DNA of 10,000 nucleotides from Actinidia chinensis (lineage: Eukaryota > Streptophyta > Magnoliopsida > Ericales > Actinidiaceae). A model generated the notes under the pieces. That model had not been told where the DNA came from, did no database searches, and saw only the letters and a program-made list of their open reading frames with translations. This document shows, piece by piece, positions 1 through 8,397 of this stretch. The DNA lies in assembly GCA_009663005.1 (NCBI GenBank), contig CM018891.1, positions 10,721,034 to 10,731,033 on the forward strand, written 5' to 3'. The position numbers and the translations under genes are program-made. Positions within the stretch are counted from its first letter, which is position 1; each line of letters starts with the position of its first letter.

Positions 1-573
1 TTAATAACTCAAATTTTCTTAATTTTTTTTTTGTTGCTTTGTTTTTTAATTTTTTAATTTTTAATAAACTTTTTAATAGTTTGATTCAAAATTTTATAAT
101 TTTGCTGTTTTCTTGACAGGAGAAGCTTGGCAAAGTAAAATAATTCATGTAATTTGGAAAAACGTTTATGAAAGACAAAAAACTTTTTTGCTAAACAAAT
201 TATCTGATTTTCTTATTTTTTAAAAAAATTGAATAATTTATTTTATATTTCTTTCATCTAAAAGCTTCCAAAAATTATAAAATTTTGATTAACCAGTGAA
301 AAAACTATTAATAACAAAAAAGAACTTAAAAAACAAATGAGCTAAAAAAACATTTTTAAAAAAACTAGATTAAATAGTCATTAATTTTTATTCACCTAAT
401 TCAAAAGTTGATCAAAGGAAACAAAAATTAAGAACAATAATAAAGTAGAAACCATAAACCACACTCCCCCTTGTAATAAAAATAGAAATGTGAAGTTCAC
501 CGCCTGGAATCATGATCTAAACTAGAATCCGTTTTACTTTTGATACCAAAGCATGTATTCTTCTTCCGGTCAT
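1..573. other. AT-rich flanking DNA, no gene
   Basis: Bases 1-470 are strongly AT-rich, with many short A and T runs and stops in every frame. No coding pattern, RNA gene or recognisable repeat family is visible. From about 460 the composition becomes more mixed, but still without a usable reading frame. This is best read as intergenic plant DNA left of the retrotransposon. Confidence 0.6.
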
Positions 574-785
574 GACCCGGTTGTTCTAGAAAAATACTAC
601 ATTTATAATTTTTTTATAATAGTTGTATAATAAATACAAAATAATGTGGGTCTAAGGAAAATACTAAATTTATAAATTTTTTTTATAATATTTATATAAT
701 AAATGCAAAACGATGTTATTTTATATTTATTATATAAATATTATAAAAAAAAAATTATAAACATAACATTTTCTGGAGTTGGGTC
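574..785. repeat. Fold-back structure with long palindromic arms, MITE-like
   Basis: The stretch opens with GACCC (574-578) and closes with GGGTC (781-785). Inside, bases 677-704 pair perfectly with 725-752 (28 bp). The pairing extends outward past small gaps to about 669/761 and inward to 710/719, leaving an 8-base loop (711-718). The outermost left part, GACCC to about 600, also resembles the reverse complement of 760-785. Arms that are this AT-rich with GC-bearing ends suggest a non-autonomous fold-back or MITE-like element, but no clear target-site duplication was found and no family can be named. A chance AT palindrome cannot explain 28 perfect pairs plus matching ends. Confidence 0.5.
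586..715 (+). repeat. Imperfect 67-bp direct duplication
   Basis: Two head-to-tail copies lie at about 586-652 and 653-715. The shared word ATACT falls at 594 and 661, giving a 67-base period, and both copies continue with a similar T run, TATAAT-type words and a GATGTTAT/AATGTGG-like end. A third related copy lies inverted at about 719-785 and forms the right arm of the hairpin. The block is therefore three related units in the order direct, direct, inverted. Confidence 0.55.
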
Positions 786-1179
786 CCGCATTAACCTCGT
801 GTTTTAGCTGTCTTTTGGGGCCCACTGAGCTGTCGCGTTCGACGACGCCCCATGTCCCTGCTAAGCCGGGCAAGGAAGACCCATACCATCGCCCTCCATG
901 TGTCTCCCCGTGAAGTGTCGCAACGTGCTCATGGCAACGGAAGATTGCTGCTGACTCTTGCTATAATGTTCTTCTTTTTATTCAAATATTTTATTTTAAT
1001 AATCTAATTCATGTTTGCTTGTTTATTTGTTTTTTCTTTCTTTTGGGTAAATTATTTTTAAAATATTCATTTTGTATTATTTTTATATTTTATGTTTTTA
1101 ATTTTTTTCGTCAATTCTTCCTTTAATGTATTCAATAGGAATTAATCTGGCCCTTAATGCAATTTTAAAATAACAACAT
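786..1179. other. GC-rich patch then AT-rich DNA, no gene
   Basis: Bases 786-950 are much richer in G and C than either side. They are open on the minus strand for about 240 nt (from a stop near 960 to about 715), but without a methionine or any domain I recognise. From 960 to 1179 the DNA is AT-rich again and carries nothing recognisable. The last five bases before the presumed LTR are AACAT (1175-1179), which would be the left target-site duplication if the LTR starts at 1180. Confidence 0.45.
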
Positions 1180-1920
1180 TGATGTGGGATAAATCTCGCA
1201 AGTAACGTTCGCCCTAGCGCCAACACAGAACGGGTCGCCCATGATCCTCCTCGAAAGTTGCTTATCTCCGAACCCTTTTGACCGGTAAACATTCTAGTCA
1301 TGTTCCGCATGGAACCTCGCCAAGCTAATCCCACTGAGCTCGCCCAGAGCCAAAGTGCTCTCTCCTCCTCACTCTGGCGATGTGGAAACTAGATTAATCT
1401 TCACCATAACCTTATCTACACCACTGCCCATTGCGAGATTCTCTCCTCCACGGCACCTACAATTGCTGGGATCTCCCCATATGTCAATCTTCCCAATATC
1501 TCCGGAGATCTTCTCCTATACTGATCCATCATAATTCCTATGATGGCGGGCAACTCCCCCGTGGCTTATATTCCTGAAATCTCTCCTTAATTACGGGGAT
1601 ACATTCCTTAGCTAAATTGCCCGAAAATCTCTCCTGAATAAATTCCCCACCTGGATCTCCAATGTTACTCCTATATAAAAAGGGCCGCTCCCCCATTATG
1701 CAAAGGTACGCTCAAATACTCTATAACTCTCCTCTGAGCTCTTTTACCTGATTCATCGTTTTGGTCGTGATTCCACCTGTCGGAGGGGTTTTGAGCGGCC
1801 TCGCCCGGCTGTTTACTTCTGTTCGTCTGTGCAGTTGCCCTCAAAGTATCCGAGTCAATACCGCTGAGCCCGAACAATATTGACTTTGGTTGGCTCGCCC
1901 GAGTTTTTTACCCACAAACA
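1180..1920 (+). repeat. Probable 5' LTR (741 bp)
   Basis: The right end is well placed: ...CACAAACA ends at 1920, three bases before the primer binding site. The left end is inferred from TGATGTGGGA at 1180, which gives the usual TG...CA ends. The other LTR is not in the window to confirm it. Inside are a TATA box at 1672 and, after it, a probable R/U5 containing CTGTCGGAGGGG-type sequence near 1778, a motif I associate with U5 of Tat-type LTRs. U3 shows repeated ATCTC(T)CC words, for example at 1451, 1471, 1498, 1578 and 1627, and a perfect 12-base palindrome at 1498-1509. Open frames here are short and have no protein similarity. Confidence 0.65.
1672..1680 (+). promoter_or_regulatory. TATA box of the LTR promoter
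   Basis: TATATAAAA is followed by AGGGCCGC in an otherwise C/T-rich part of the LTR. The form and its position about 240 bases before the LTR end fit a plant RNA polymerase II core promoter. Transcription would start about 25-35 bases downstream, near 1700-1712, marking the U3/R border. The site looks intact even though the genes it would serve are broken. Confidence 0.6.
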
Positions 1921-1923
1921 GTT

Positions 1924-1941
1924 TGGCGCCGTCTGTGGGAA
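1924..1941 (+). other. Primer binding site for minus-strand DNA synthesis
   Basis: TGGCGCCGTCTGTGGGAA lies three bases after the LTR end. The first nine bases are complementary to ...ACGGCGCCA, the 3' end expected for plant tRNA-Asp with its CCA. The remaining bases match that tRNA poorly. This 18-base form recurs directly after the LTR in plant Tat-type elements, so it also serves as a lineage marker. It fixes the right end of the LTR and the direction of the element. Confidence 0.8.
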
Positions 1942-2539
1942 ACGACAGTTCTCGATCTTTCTTGCAACCTGTGCAGTCCGCAACCTACCCAGACCAAGTG
2001 CCAGTAGCTCCCCTGGTAACAGATCCCATCCATGGCCACTCAGGCCATGCCAGATCTAGAAGGCTCCACCGTGAGATACACAGTATGGCCCCGGCAGATT
2101 AGGATCATATGATAATAATTGTCGCCTAACGCAAACTCCTCACTGCTGCACCCCCCAACTTTCGTGCCACCATCCGTCCCCTGATCTCTAGCGATCCTCG
2201 CACTCTAATCGTATCGGGCGATCTTCTCACAACATCATACGAACGGCCGGGAGTAGGCGCCGAGTATCAAGTCCGTCATTACGAGAAAGGAGTTCTCTTC
2301 AGATCAGTCAACCTCGAGCAGGGTGTCCGACGAAGGCTGTGGAGGAGTCCCCATAGAGGCGATCCGATCCGCGGCACGAAACACGTCCCCACCTCTCTGC
2401 CATTAACGATTCGTAGATCTTGGTACCCTCGCAATTCTTCCCCCCTTGTCGGCTCGACTTGCATTCCCCCTAACACATACTATACTTGGTAAACACACCA
2501 ACTCGCTCTTCGCGTAACTGTGGACAGTCTAGCCAGTAC
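1942..2539 (+). other. Leader and variable N-terminal gag region
   Basis: There is no continuous frame. The first good start context is CATCCATGGCC with ATG at 2032, which reads only 26 codons to a TGA at 2110. This may be the original gag start, now cut off. The rest, to about 2540, has scattered open segments without conserved blocks, as expected for the poorly conserved N-terminal part of gag in these elements. No RNA gene or repeat was seen. Confidence 0.4.
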
Positions 2540-3580
2540 AGTGATATCCGCCATTCATGGAAAGGTATGAAGAGCCGGATCTCTTCGAAGTTCAAGCTCC
2601 CCACCCAGCTCGCATTTATGAAGGAAAGACAGATCTGATTGGATCACCCTGACTCATAAAAGCCTAATGTCTCTCCCAGGGTTGCTCGGATGAAGTTATG
2701 TGCAAGCCTTCTCCGCCACTTGAAAGGACCCGGCCAGGTAGTGGTTTCGAAAACTATCGTGTGTCCAGGACCATAGACCTCTTTTGGCGAGCTTAGCCGA
2801 CTCTTCTTGTCGCCAATTTTATGAGCTTAGAAAACCGACAGACGATCCTGCTTCCCACCTGTTCACGCGTTCCCAAAAAGAGGCCGGAGCTTTTGTTTTT
2901 TTTTAAAGATTTCGTGAACGATCAATTAGGCTCTATTGGAAGTTGAGGATCCCATTATAAGTGGATAAACCCCTCATGGCAATGATGGAAGGACTCCGAC
3001 CTGTCCACTGTTCGACTCCCTTTCAAAAATTTTCCTGAAACTTTATCCGCACCTCCAGAGCAAGCCGACACAAGTTATCGCCGTAAGGAGTTTGGCCGAG
3101 GCCAAACGAAGGCGAACGGGAAAGGATGATCATAAGCGGAAGACCTGATACGAGCGGGCCTGCAGTTCTTACAGGGAGGACATGTCAGACTCAAGAGACT
3201 TGACCGAGATCCAAACGGACCAAGCGATAGGCGTCCCCGCAACCCCGCCGTCGATGACCTGAGTTTAATCTACCACCACTCAACTCCCCTGTCGCCAAGT
3301 ACTCTCTCGTAAATTAAGCACTAAGATTTGTCAATGGCCCAGGAAGATCAGACTTCTGACCACTAGAAAAGGAACAAGAAACAATATTATGAATTCCCCG
3401 GGACCACGGACATAACACTGTAGACTGTTTTTCAACTGAAGAACAATGCCGACCTCATTAAAAGAAAAGGGGTTACCTGAGGAATATGTCAGCTTGCTCG
3501 CCCACAGCCAACTCCCCATAGAGAAGGTACGGCGATAACCGACACTGCAGGCGATATACAAACGCTCCATGGAGGTTTCG
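2540..3580 (+). pseudogene. gag: Gag (capsid/nucleocapsid) remains
   Basis: Gag would form the cytoplasmic particle that packages the element's RNA. Typical Retrotrans_gag blocks are spread over different frames: CSDEVMCK at 2683-2706, then a K-x-PAR-x-WF block near 2730-2756 interrupted by a stop, [10 protein letters not shown] at 3025-3054, and the basic stretch [18 protein letters not shown] at 3092-3145. The zinc-knuckle relic RDHGHNTVDC lies at 3399-3428, with the preceding part one frame away and its first Cys replaced by Tyr (YYEF). Stops and single-base frame changes make it untranslatable. The order of capsid blocks, basic stretch and knuckle is normal, so this is decay in place, not rearrangement. 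Confidence 0.8.
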
Positions 3581-3617
3581 GATCGGGAGGCTTATTCGAC
3601 TTCATCCAGGAAAAGAC

Positions 3618-4200
3618 ATGCAGATGTGCCCCATTAGACCGGCCGAGGAAGAAATCTACAACCTCTCCTCAGCGTGTTGTTTGCTGACGCAAACACCCAT
3701 CACTTCAGCAAATGATGATTTAGAGCTTGCACCTAACCACCCCCGACGATGCCTTGGTCTTTTCGGCCGTCATCGCCAATTCCTATTTCAACTTCCAAGG
3801 ATTTTAATCGACAACGGGAGCTCAGTCGGATATCTTGTTTCATCTCGCTTCGAAAAATAAAAATTGGGCTGGACAAGTTTACCAACACACGCCTTTTCAT
3901 ACGCCCCCCCCTGATCCCGGGGGCGACTCTTGACTGTACCTTCGTGAAGCTACTGCTACACCACGCGCACCCCCTAGGATGATCAACTTAACCGATAATT
4001 TTGTGCGGAACTGAACCTCACACCAGCCCCACCGTATGGCAGGTTTCATTGTGGTAGATTGCCCCTCGCCCCTATAACGCCATCTTGGGTCGGTTCGCGC
4101 CACCCCACAATTCCGTCTAGGAGCGCGTACATCAAGGCGATTCACCTCAACCTATCACCTGAAGCTAAAGTTTTTCCACCACCCCCTCGGGGATAGGCGA
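3618..4200 (+). pseudogene. Aspartic protease remains of gag-pol
   Basis: The protease would cut the gag-pol polyprotein inside the particle. An 80-codon open stretch (3618-3857) carries EEEIYNLSS near its start and the active-site block ILIDNGSS at 3801-3824. The catalytic Asp codon is at 3810-3812, and the D-x-G-S form is the one used by Tat-like proteases. Downstream, FIVVDCPSP at 4045-4071 and PYNAILGR at 4070-4093 are the conserved C-terminal blocks, separated by a one-base frame change. The flap region lies in another frame again (3749-3982). The active-site Asp is preserved but the domain cannot be made as one chain. Confidence 0.8.
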
Positions 4201-4544
4201 AATAGGGCGATCAGAAGTGGGCCAGGCCATGCTTTGCATTTCGCTTTCGGCCATGAAGTGCTTCTGTCTCGAAACCTCTTCAGTTCACCACCTCAATAGC
4301 AATTCAGAAACATGGGCACAACACAGATGTACTCAGATAAGAAGTAGAACGCTCACACCCTGACAGACCCGGGAAAGCCAATAACCCTAAGCCTCTTGAC
4401 GAAGTCGTTCCCATCTCCATACATTCCGAATATCCTGATCGCTGCCATATAATGACTGCACAGAACTTCCGATGAGCTCCGTGTCGCCTTAATAAACTTC
4501 TTGAAAGAAACCGATTAGTTGCCTAGTCCCAAGAGACGTTCCTT
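4201..4544 (+). other. Protease-RT linker, heavily decayed
   Basis: This stretch joins the protease to the RT. The only readable traces are a segment near 4478-4515 (ELRVALINFLKE-like, broken) and what leads into the clear block at 4545. In intact relatives this linker is the least conserved part of pol, so poor readability is expected. Nothing else is seen on either strand. Confidence 0.5.
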
Positions 4545-5332
4545 CCTGGCATTGATCCTGAAATCGCCATACACAAACTGTTCACCTACTTGACACCCCG
4601 CAAATATTCTCCAGTTCGCCAAAAGCGAATGAAGTTCGCTCCTGAACGCCTAAGGTCAATTGAAAGCGAAGTAAATAAGCCTCATCAGAGCTAAGTCCGT
4701 CAGGGAAGTCCCCTATCCAGATTGGCTAAGCCAATGTCGTATCGCCCCCCAAAAGAGAAAAGTGGAGAGTATGCGTCGATTTCACCGACCTCAACAAGGC
4801 TTGCCCCAAAGACAAAAGTTTTTCTTGCCAAAATCGACTTAATATAGTTGAACTCCACCTCCCAACACGAGCTCCTGAGTTTTATGGAAACGCCTTCTCG
4901 GATATCACCAATCAAGATGTACCCTCCTGACATTGAGAAAACTCTTTTATTCAGAGTGGGGGTTCTCTTGTTACAAAGTCTGCCATTCGGATTAAGAACG
5001 CTGGGTCAAAAGTACCACGAGGTAGTCAATAGATGTTCAAGGAACAACTTTGGTGCGTAGACCCTGGAAGTATATATATGATGATATGCTGTTAAAAGTC
5101 TCCAATCATCCGACCACATCCCTCACCCATCTTGAGAAGCATTTAGCATTCGCGTCCGCCACTCGGATGATGTTGAATCCCTTCCCAAAGCAGCTTTGTA
5201 GTGTCGTGCCGAAAATTTTTAGGATTTCGATCACTAACGTGGAATCGAGGTTAAACCCGTATCAGATCCAGCCCTGATCGCGATGAGCTCGCCCAGAAAT
5301 ATCCGAAAGTATAGCGCTGACTGGGGCGAGTA
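4545..5332 (+). pseudogene. pol: Reverse transcriptase remains of pol
   Basis: RT would copy the element's RNA into DNA. The N-terminal segment is open at 4545-4691 and includes KFAPERLRSIESEVNK before a TAA. PYPDW (4711-4725) then shifts frame to ANVV...WRVCVDFTDLNKACPKD (4730-4813), the palm motif of Ty3/gypsy RTs. The next segment (4848-5057) has HELLSFME and LPFGL (4980-4994). The block after 5050 has YIYDDML, with the Asp pair at 5080-5085. Two catalytic positions look damaged: the Asp expected after FM is Glu (codon 4887-4889), and the Y-x-D-D box reads I-Y-D-D. At least four frame changes occur in under 800 bases. Confidence 0.9.
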
Positions 5333-5880
5333 GCCGCCCTGAACAGATTTGTCTCCAAGTCTGCGGACAAGTGCCTCCCCTTCTTCAGAATTCTAAGGAA
5401 AAGCCAGGCCTTTTCAATGGAACGAGGAATCTGAAATGCTATTCCACAGCTGAAAGAGTAATCTCGGGTCTTCGCCTTAACTTACAGTCCCACCTACCCG
5501 GCGAAGACCTTTACATATATTTATCCATCTCGCCCACCGCGGTGAGTGCTGTGCTAATCCGAGAAGAAGGTCAGTTCCAAAAGGCCAATATACTACTTAG
5601 CAAGTCTGAATGGTGCAGAGGCCAGATATCCAAATATTGAAAAGCTCGCCTACGCCCTATGATCGCCGCCAAAAAACTTCGTCATTCTTTCAAGCCCATC
5701 CCATCATAGTACTGAACTGTCAACCATTGAAACATATTCTTCAACGACCAGACCAGCAGGTCGACTCCTTCCAATGAATTCGTCGAGCTAATTGGGCTTT
5801 CCACATTGAATACAAGCCCAGGACGGCAAATAAAAGCCAGCCCTGGCGATTTCATTGTCGAATTCACCCATGAAGACACT
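5333..5880 (+). pseudogene. pol: RT connection and RNase H (RT-RNase H2 type) remains
   Basis: The connection reads AALNRFVSKSADKCLPFF at 5333-5386, then continues one frame away. The RNase H block is in the open segment 5371-5637, with GEDLYIYLSISPTAVSAVLIREE at about 5500-5568, the signature of the RT-linked RNase H. RYPNIEKLAYAL starts at 5624 in a second frame, and AAKKLRHSFKP follows one base out of phase near 5668-5700. KASPGDFIVEFTHED (about 5833-5877) closes the domain. The protein would degrade RNA in the RNA:DNA hybrid. The domain is complete in order but split over at least three frames. Confidence 0.85.
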
Positions 5881-5989
5881 CCACAACCTAAACGACGCCA
5901 ACGGGCCCCTTCGAAGCGAGAATTTCCCTTTAAGCACAACTCACACGCTTCCATCTACAACAACGACCCTCTTCTTCCTGCTGTGCGCT

Positions 5990-6500
5990 CCACCTTCGCG
6001 TACCTTGTTCGTTGATGGCGCCTCCTTCTAACCAGCAACGGCTGCCGTGCAGGCTCGTCATACGAGCTCCATCAGGTGAATAGATGGAGCGTACGCATAA
6101 GAATGGGGTTTAAAGCCACTCTAACAATGAACCGAGTAGACAGCCCCCCTCCTCGCCGGATCCTAAGAGTAGCAACAACAAGTTGGATCACAATCTTGGT
6201 AGTTCTTCAGTAAACTTCATAACTGGTGGTAATCAATGTCCAAGGGGACTAACCTCACCAAGGACGCAAGGATGATGACATATTTGGTGCGAGATAAAGG
6301 CGCGTCCGCAAAGATCAAGGAGTTTAAAACATATCCATCATCGACACTTTCCCGAGGGATAATAAGAAGCCGACTCCTGGCTATTCTGGCATCAACTTTG
6401 AAGTTTATTTCTAATAGGTGCATACCTCTGGAATTTCCTAGCTACCAAGCATTAGGGTCGCCAATCAAATCCTCCAAACGGACTTAAAATCCGACGTGGA
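5990..6500 (+). pseudogene. Second RNase H-like domain remains (Tat-lineage extra RNase H)
   Basis: TLFVDGASF at 6002-6028 is the opening strand of an RNase H fold, with its first catalytic Asp codon at 6014-6016, followed at once by a stop. LVIRAPSGE follows near 6060, NNE near 6125, KDARMMTYL at about 6257-6283, ASAKIKEF at 6305-6328, and LASTLKFISNRCIPLEF at about 6385-6435. The preceding FIVEFT marks the end of the first RNase H, so this is an additional domain. Tat-lineage elements are known to carry such a second RNase H, reported as resembling archaeal-type enzymes. Its middle, where the second catalytic Asp (SDSQ-like) should be, is not readable. Confidence 0.75.
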
Positions 6501-7779
6501 TGGACAATTGTTGCCTATCTCCAAAAGAGGGATCCTGCCAAAGAGATAAGCCTCCAAGCTCGCCGCCTCCAATATAAGATCCGCAGGTTTGCATTTTTTA
6601 AAGGCGAGCTATACAAAAGGTCTTTTTTAGGACCACTCTTGAAATGTCTCCGATTTCCCTCTCGAAGAGGCCTGATAACGTTCTACTAGAATACACAAAA
6701 GCATATGCTGGATCACTCTGGAGCAAGGTCATTGGCTCGAGAGAAAACTATTCCGCCAGGATATTTTTGTGCCGACCATAGAACGAGATGCGGCCGTATA
6801 TAAAAGAGATGCGACATTTCAAAGGTTTGCCCCCGTCAGCCGTCTTCCCTCACACTGAAATGGGTAAAACCACTGATGTCAAGCCTTTGGCCACCCGCCC
6901 AGTGGGGAATAGACATACTGGGTCCCCCTACACAAGCTTCCTTGCAAAGGAAATTTTTGATCGTCGCCATTAGACATTTTACTAAATGGATAGAAGCTCA
7001 GCTTCTCGCCAGATTACTGAGAAAAATACCCGGGATTCGTATGGAAGCACCTTCTTTGTAATTCGGAATCCAAAGGTTATCATCTCAGCAACGCAAGGCA
7101 ATTCCACCAACGACAGTTTTGGTTATTCTTTCGGATCTAACCATCTCCCATCATTTCCTTTCTCGTCGCCAGTCATCCTCAGGTCTAATGGGCAAGTTTG
7201 AAGTAACTAATCGTACATCCTCAGGAATTTGAAGGCGAGGTTAGAAGGTCAAAAAGCGAGTGGGTGAAGACTTACAAGCATACTTTGGGCTTAATCATCC
7301 TACTAGCCGGATTCCACGGGCGACAACTCTATACTCCATGGTCGTCGTCCCTTTCGTAATCGGTCTAATCTCACCTGGTGACAAATGGAATGCCAAACCT
7401 TTCAGGGACGTCTTTCGAACTTCGACAGAGAGGGCAAGGAGGCCGACTCAGACTCATTTTGGACCTTCTCGAGGAAAAAAGAAGAGAAGGCTTACTACGT
7501 CAAGCTTCGGTTACAAGTGCCAATTCACCTAGTACTATAATCAAAAAGGGTCAAGCACCGATCTTCCTTCCGGGCGACCTGGGTCCCTTGAGGAGGGTCA
7601 CCTTGTCAACTAAAGAACCAAATGCGGGGAAGCTCGGCCTCAACATGGGAAGGTCCTTACAAAGTCGTTAGAGTCTGTCTCCGACCAGGACTTACTGGAT
7701 TGGAAGACCCAAACGGAAAAGCGCTTTTACAATTCCTTGGAATGCCGAGCATTTGGAAAAAAATACTAACTATCACTAA
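6501..7779 (+). pseudogene. pol: Integrase remains, 3' end of pol
   Basis: Integrase would insert the DNA copy into the genome. Blocks in order: a linker with KGELYKRSFLGPLLKC (about 6601-6648); a zinc-finger relic with DHSGARSLARE (6711-6743) and IERDAAVY (from 6779), whose second Cys pair is degraded; the catalytic core opening with WGIDILGP (first Asp at 6912-6914) and FTKWIEA; ITEKNTRD (from 7013); KVIIS (7073-7087); EVTNRT (from 7200); and the C-terminal domain with LPGDLGPLRRVTLSTKEP (about 7569-7622) and the GPY motif at 7652-7660. WNAEHLEK (from 7738) leads to a TAA at 7777-7779. The second catalytic Asp and the catalytic Glu both fall at frame changes (7088 and about 7199). No chromodomain is seen. 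Confidence 0.88.
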
Positions 7780-7809
7780 ACGAGTCACTTTATGAAATTT
7801 ATTGCGATT

Positions 7810-8045
7810 TCGCTTATGGTTTATATCGTCGTTTTACAAAGATTTTCTATACCATTGTTGACGTCGCCAGTTATTATTATCGCCAATCCGTACGGAATAA
7901 TATTTTGATTCGCCTATATCGATGTCGCCAATATTGAGACGCCAATCTCAACAAATGAATCGCCAGTTTCAGAATAAATAATATCGCCCATTATTAAGTC
8001 GCCAATATTATTTCAGTTATTGAATTTCGCATTACTCTGATCGCC
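7810..8045 (+). repeat. Array of short TCGCC-type motifs between pol and the antisense gene
   Basis: After the end of pol the DNA is AT-rich, but a five-base core TCGCC (often followed by AAT or AGT) recurs at 7864, 7880, 7910, 7925, 7939 (ACGCC), 7960, 7984, 7999 and 8041. Looser versions (TCGCT, TCGTC, TCGCA) lie at 7810, 7826 and 8027. Gaps are mostly 14-16 or about 30 bases, with 21 and 24 as exceptions. It looks like a decayed tandem array of a 14-15 bp unit. Tat-type elements often have tandem repeats in the noncoding part after pol, so this may have been a size-variable spacer. It could also act as a binding-site cluster; nothing here shows that. Confidence 0.55.
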
Positions 8046-8079
8046 ATTAACGCTCAAACAAAAACAGGGGACAAAGATA

Positions 8080-8170
8080 TTTTTTTTTTGTTTGTTTTTT
8101 TTTTTTTTCCCCCAAAAAAATTTTCAAATGAACCAAGAATTACATCTCAATTAACAAAAAAAAAAAAAAA
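8080..8170. repeat. Opposed T and A homopolymer runs at the convergent gene junction
   Basis: Runs are T10 (8080-8089), T14 (8095-8108), C5 (8109-8113), A7 (8114-8120) and A15 (8156-8170). The T runs followed by A runs can fold back on each other. They sit exactly where the plus-strand pol and the minus-strand antisense gene run towards each other. Just before them is a purine-rich stretch, AACAGGGGACAAAGA (about 8063-8077). Run lengths may be unreliable in the assembly. Confidence 0.6.
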
Positions 8171-8397
8171 TTTACCCTGGGACATTTTTTGATTACCTGC
8201 TGCTCACGAGTGCGGACTCGGCCAGTTGCGGCCAGATCGGCAGCAACCTTTTGGAGGCGAGCAATTTTCGATTTCCATGAAGTGGCTCCCCCTCTTGAAA
8301 GATGCCCTCCCCAGGCCTCCCTGCTCCGACAGCCAAAGACGAGCCCGAGCACCAACGCCTGCTATAGGAAATAAAATATTTTTTTAGCAATCCATAG

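Noticed and set aside
715..960. Open minus-strand stretch of about 80 codons over the GC-rich patch
   Set aside because: No methionine start and no domain; runs into the hairpin repeat.
1098..1334. 78-codon open frame on the minus strand over the LTR start
   Set aside because: It straddles the flank/LTR border, has no recognisable domain, and lies antisense in a noncoding LTR; chance opening.
1890..2102. 70-codon plus-strand frame over the LTR end and PBS
   Set aside because: It begins inside the LTR and reads through the primer binding site, so its start cannot belong to gag; a better-placed ATG is at 2032.
3897..4145. 82-codon minus-strand frame opposite the protease
   Set aside because: The plus strand carries conserved protease blocks here (FIVVDCPSP, PYNAILGR); the minus frame is their shadow.
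5284..5297. 14-base word TGAGCTCGCCCAGA shared with the LTR at 1335-1348
   Set aside because: A single 14-base match in 10 kb is near chance level, and similar CTCGCC words are common through the element.
5682..5954. 90-codon minus-strand frame opposite the RNase H
   Set aside because: No domain on this strand, while the plus strand shows RNase H blocks; shadow frame.
7810..8045. Possible CRISPR-like array
   Set aside because: Units are only about 5 conserved bases at 14-30 base spacing in a plant retrotransposon; no long identical repeats or unique spacers.
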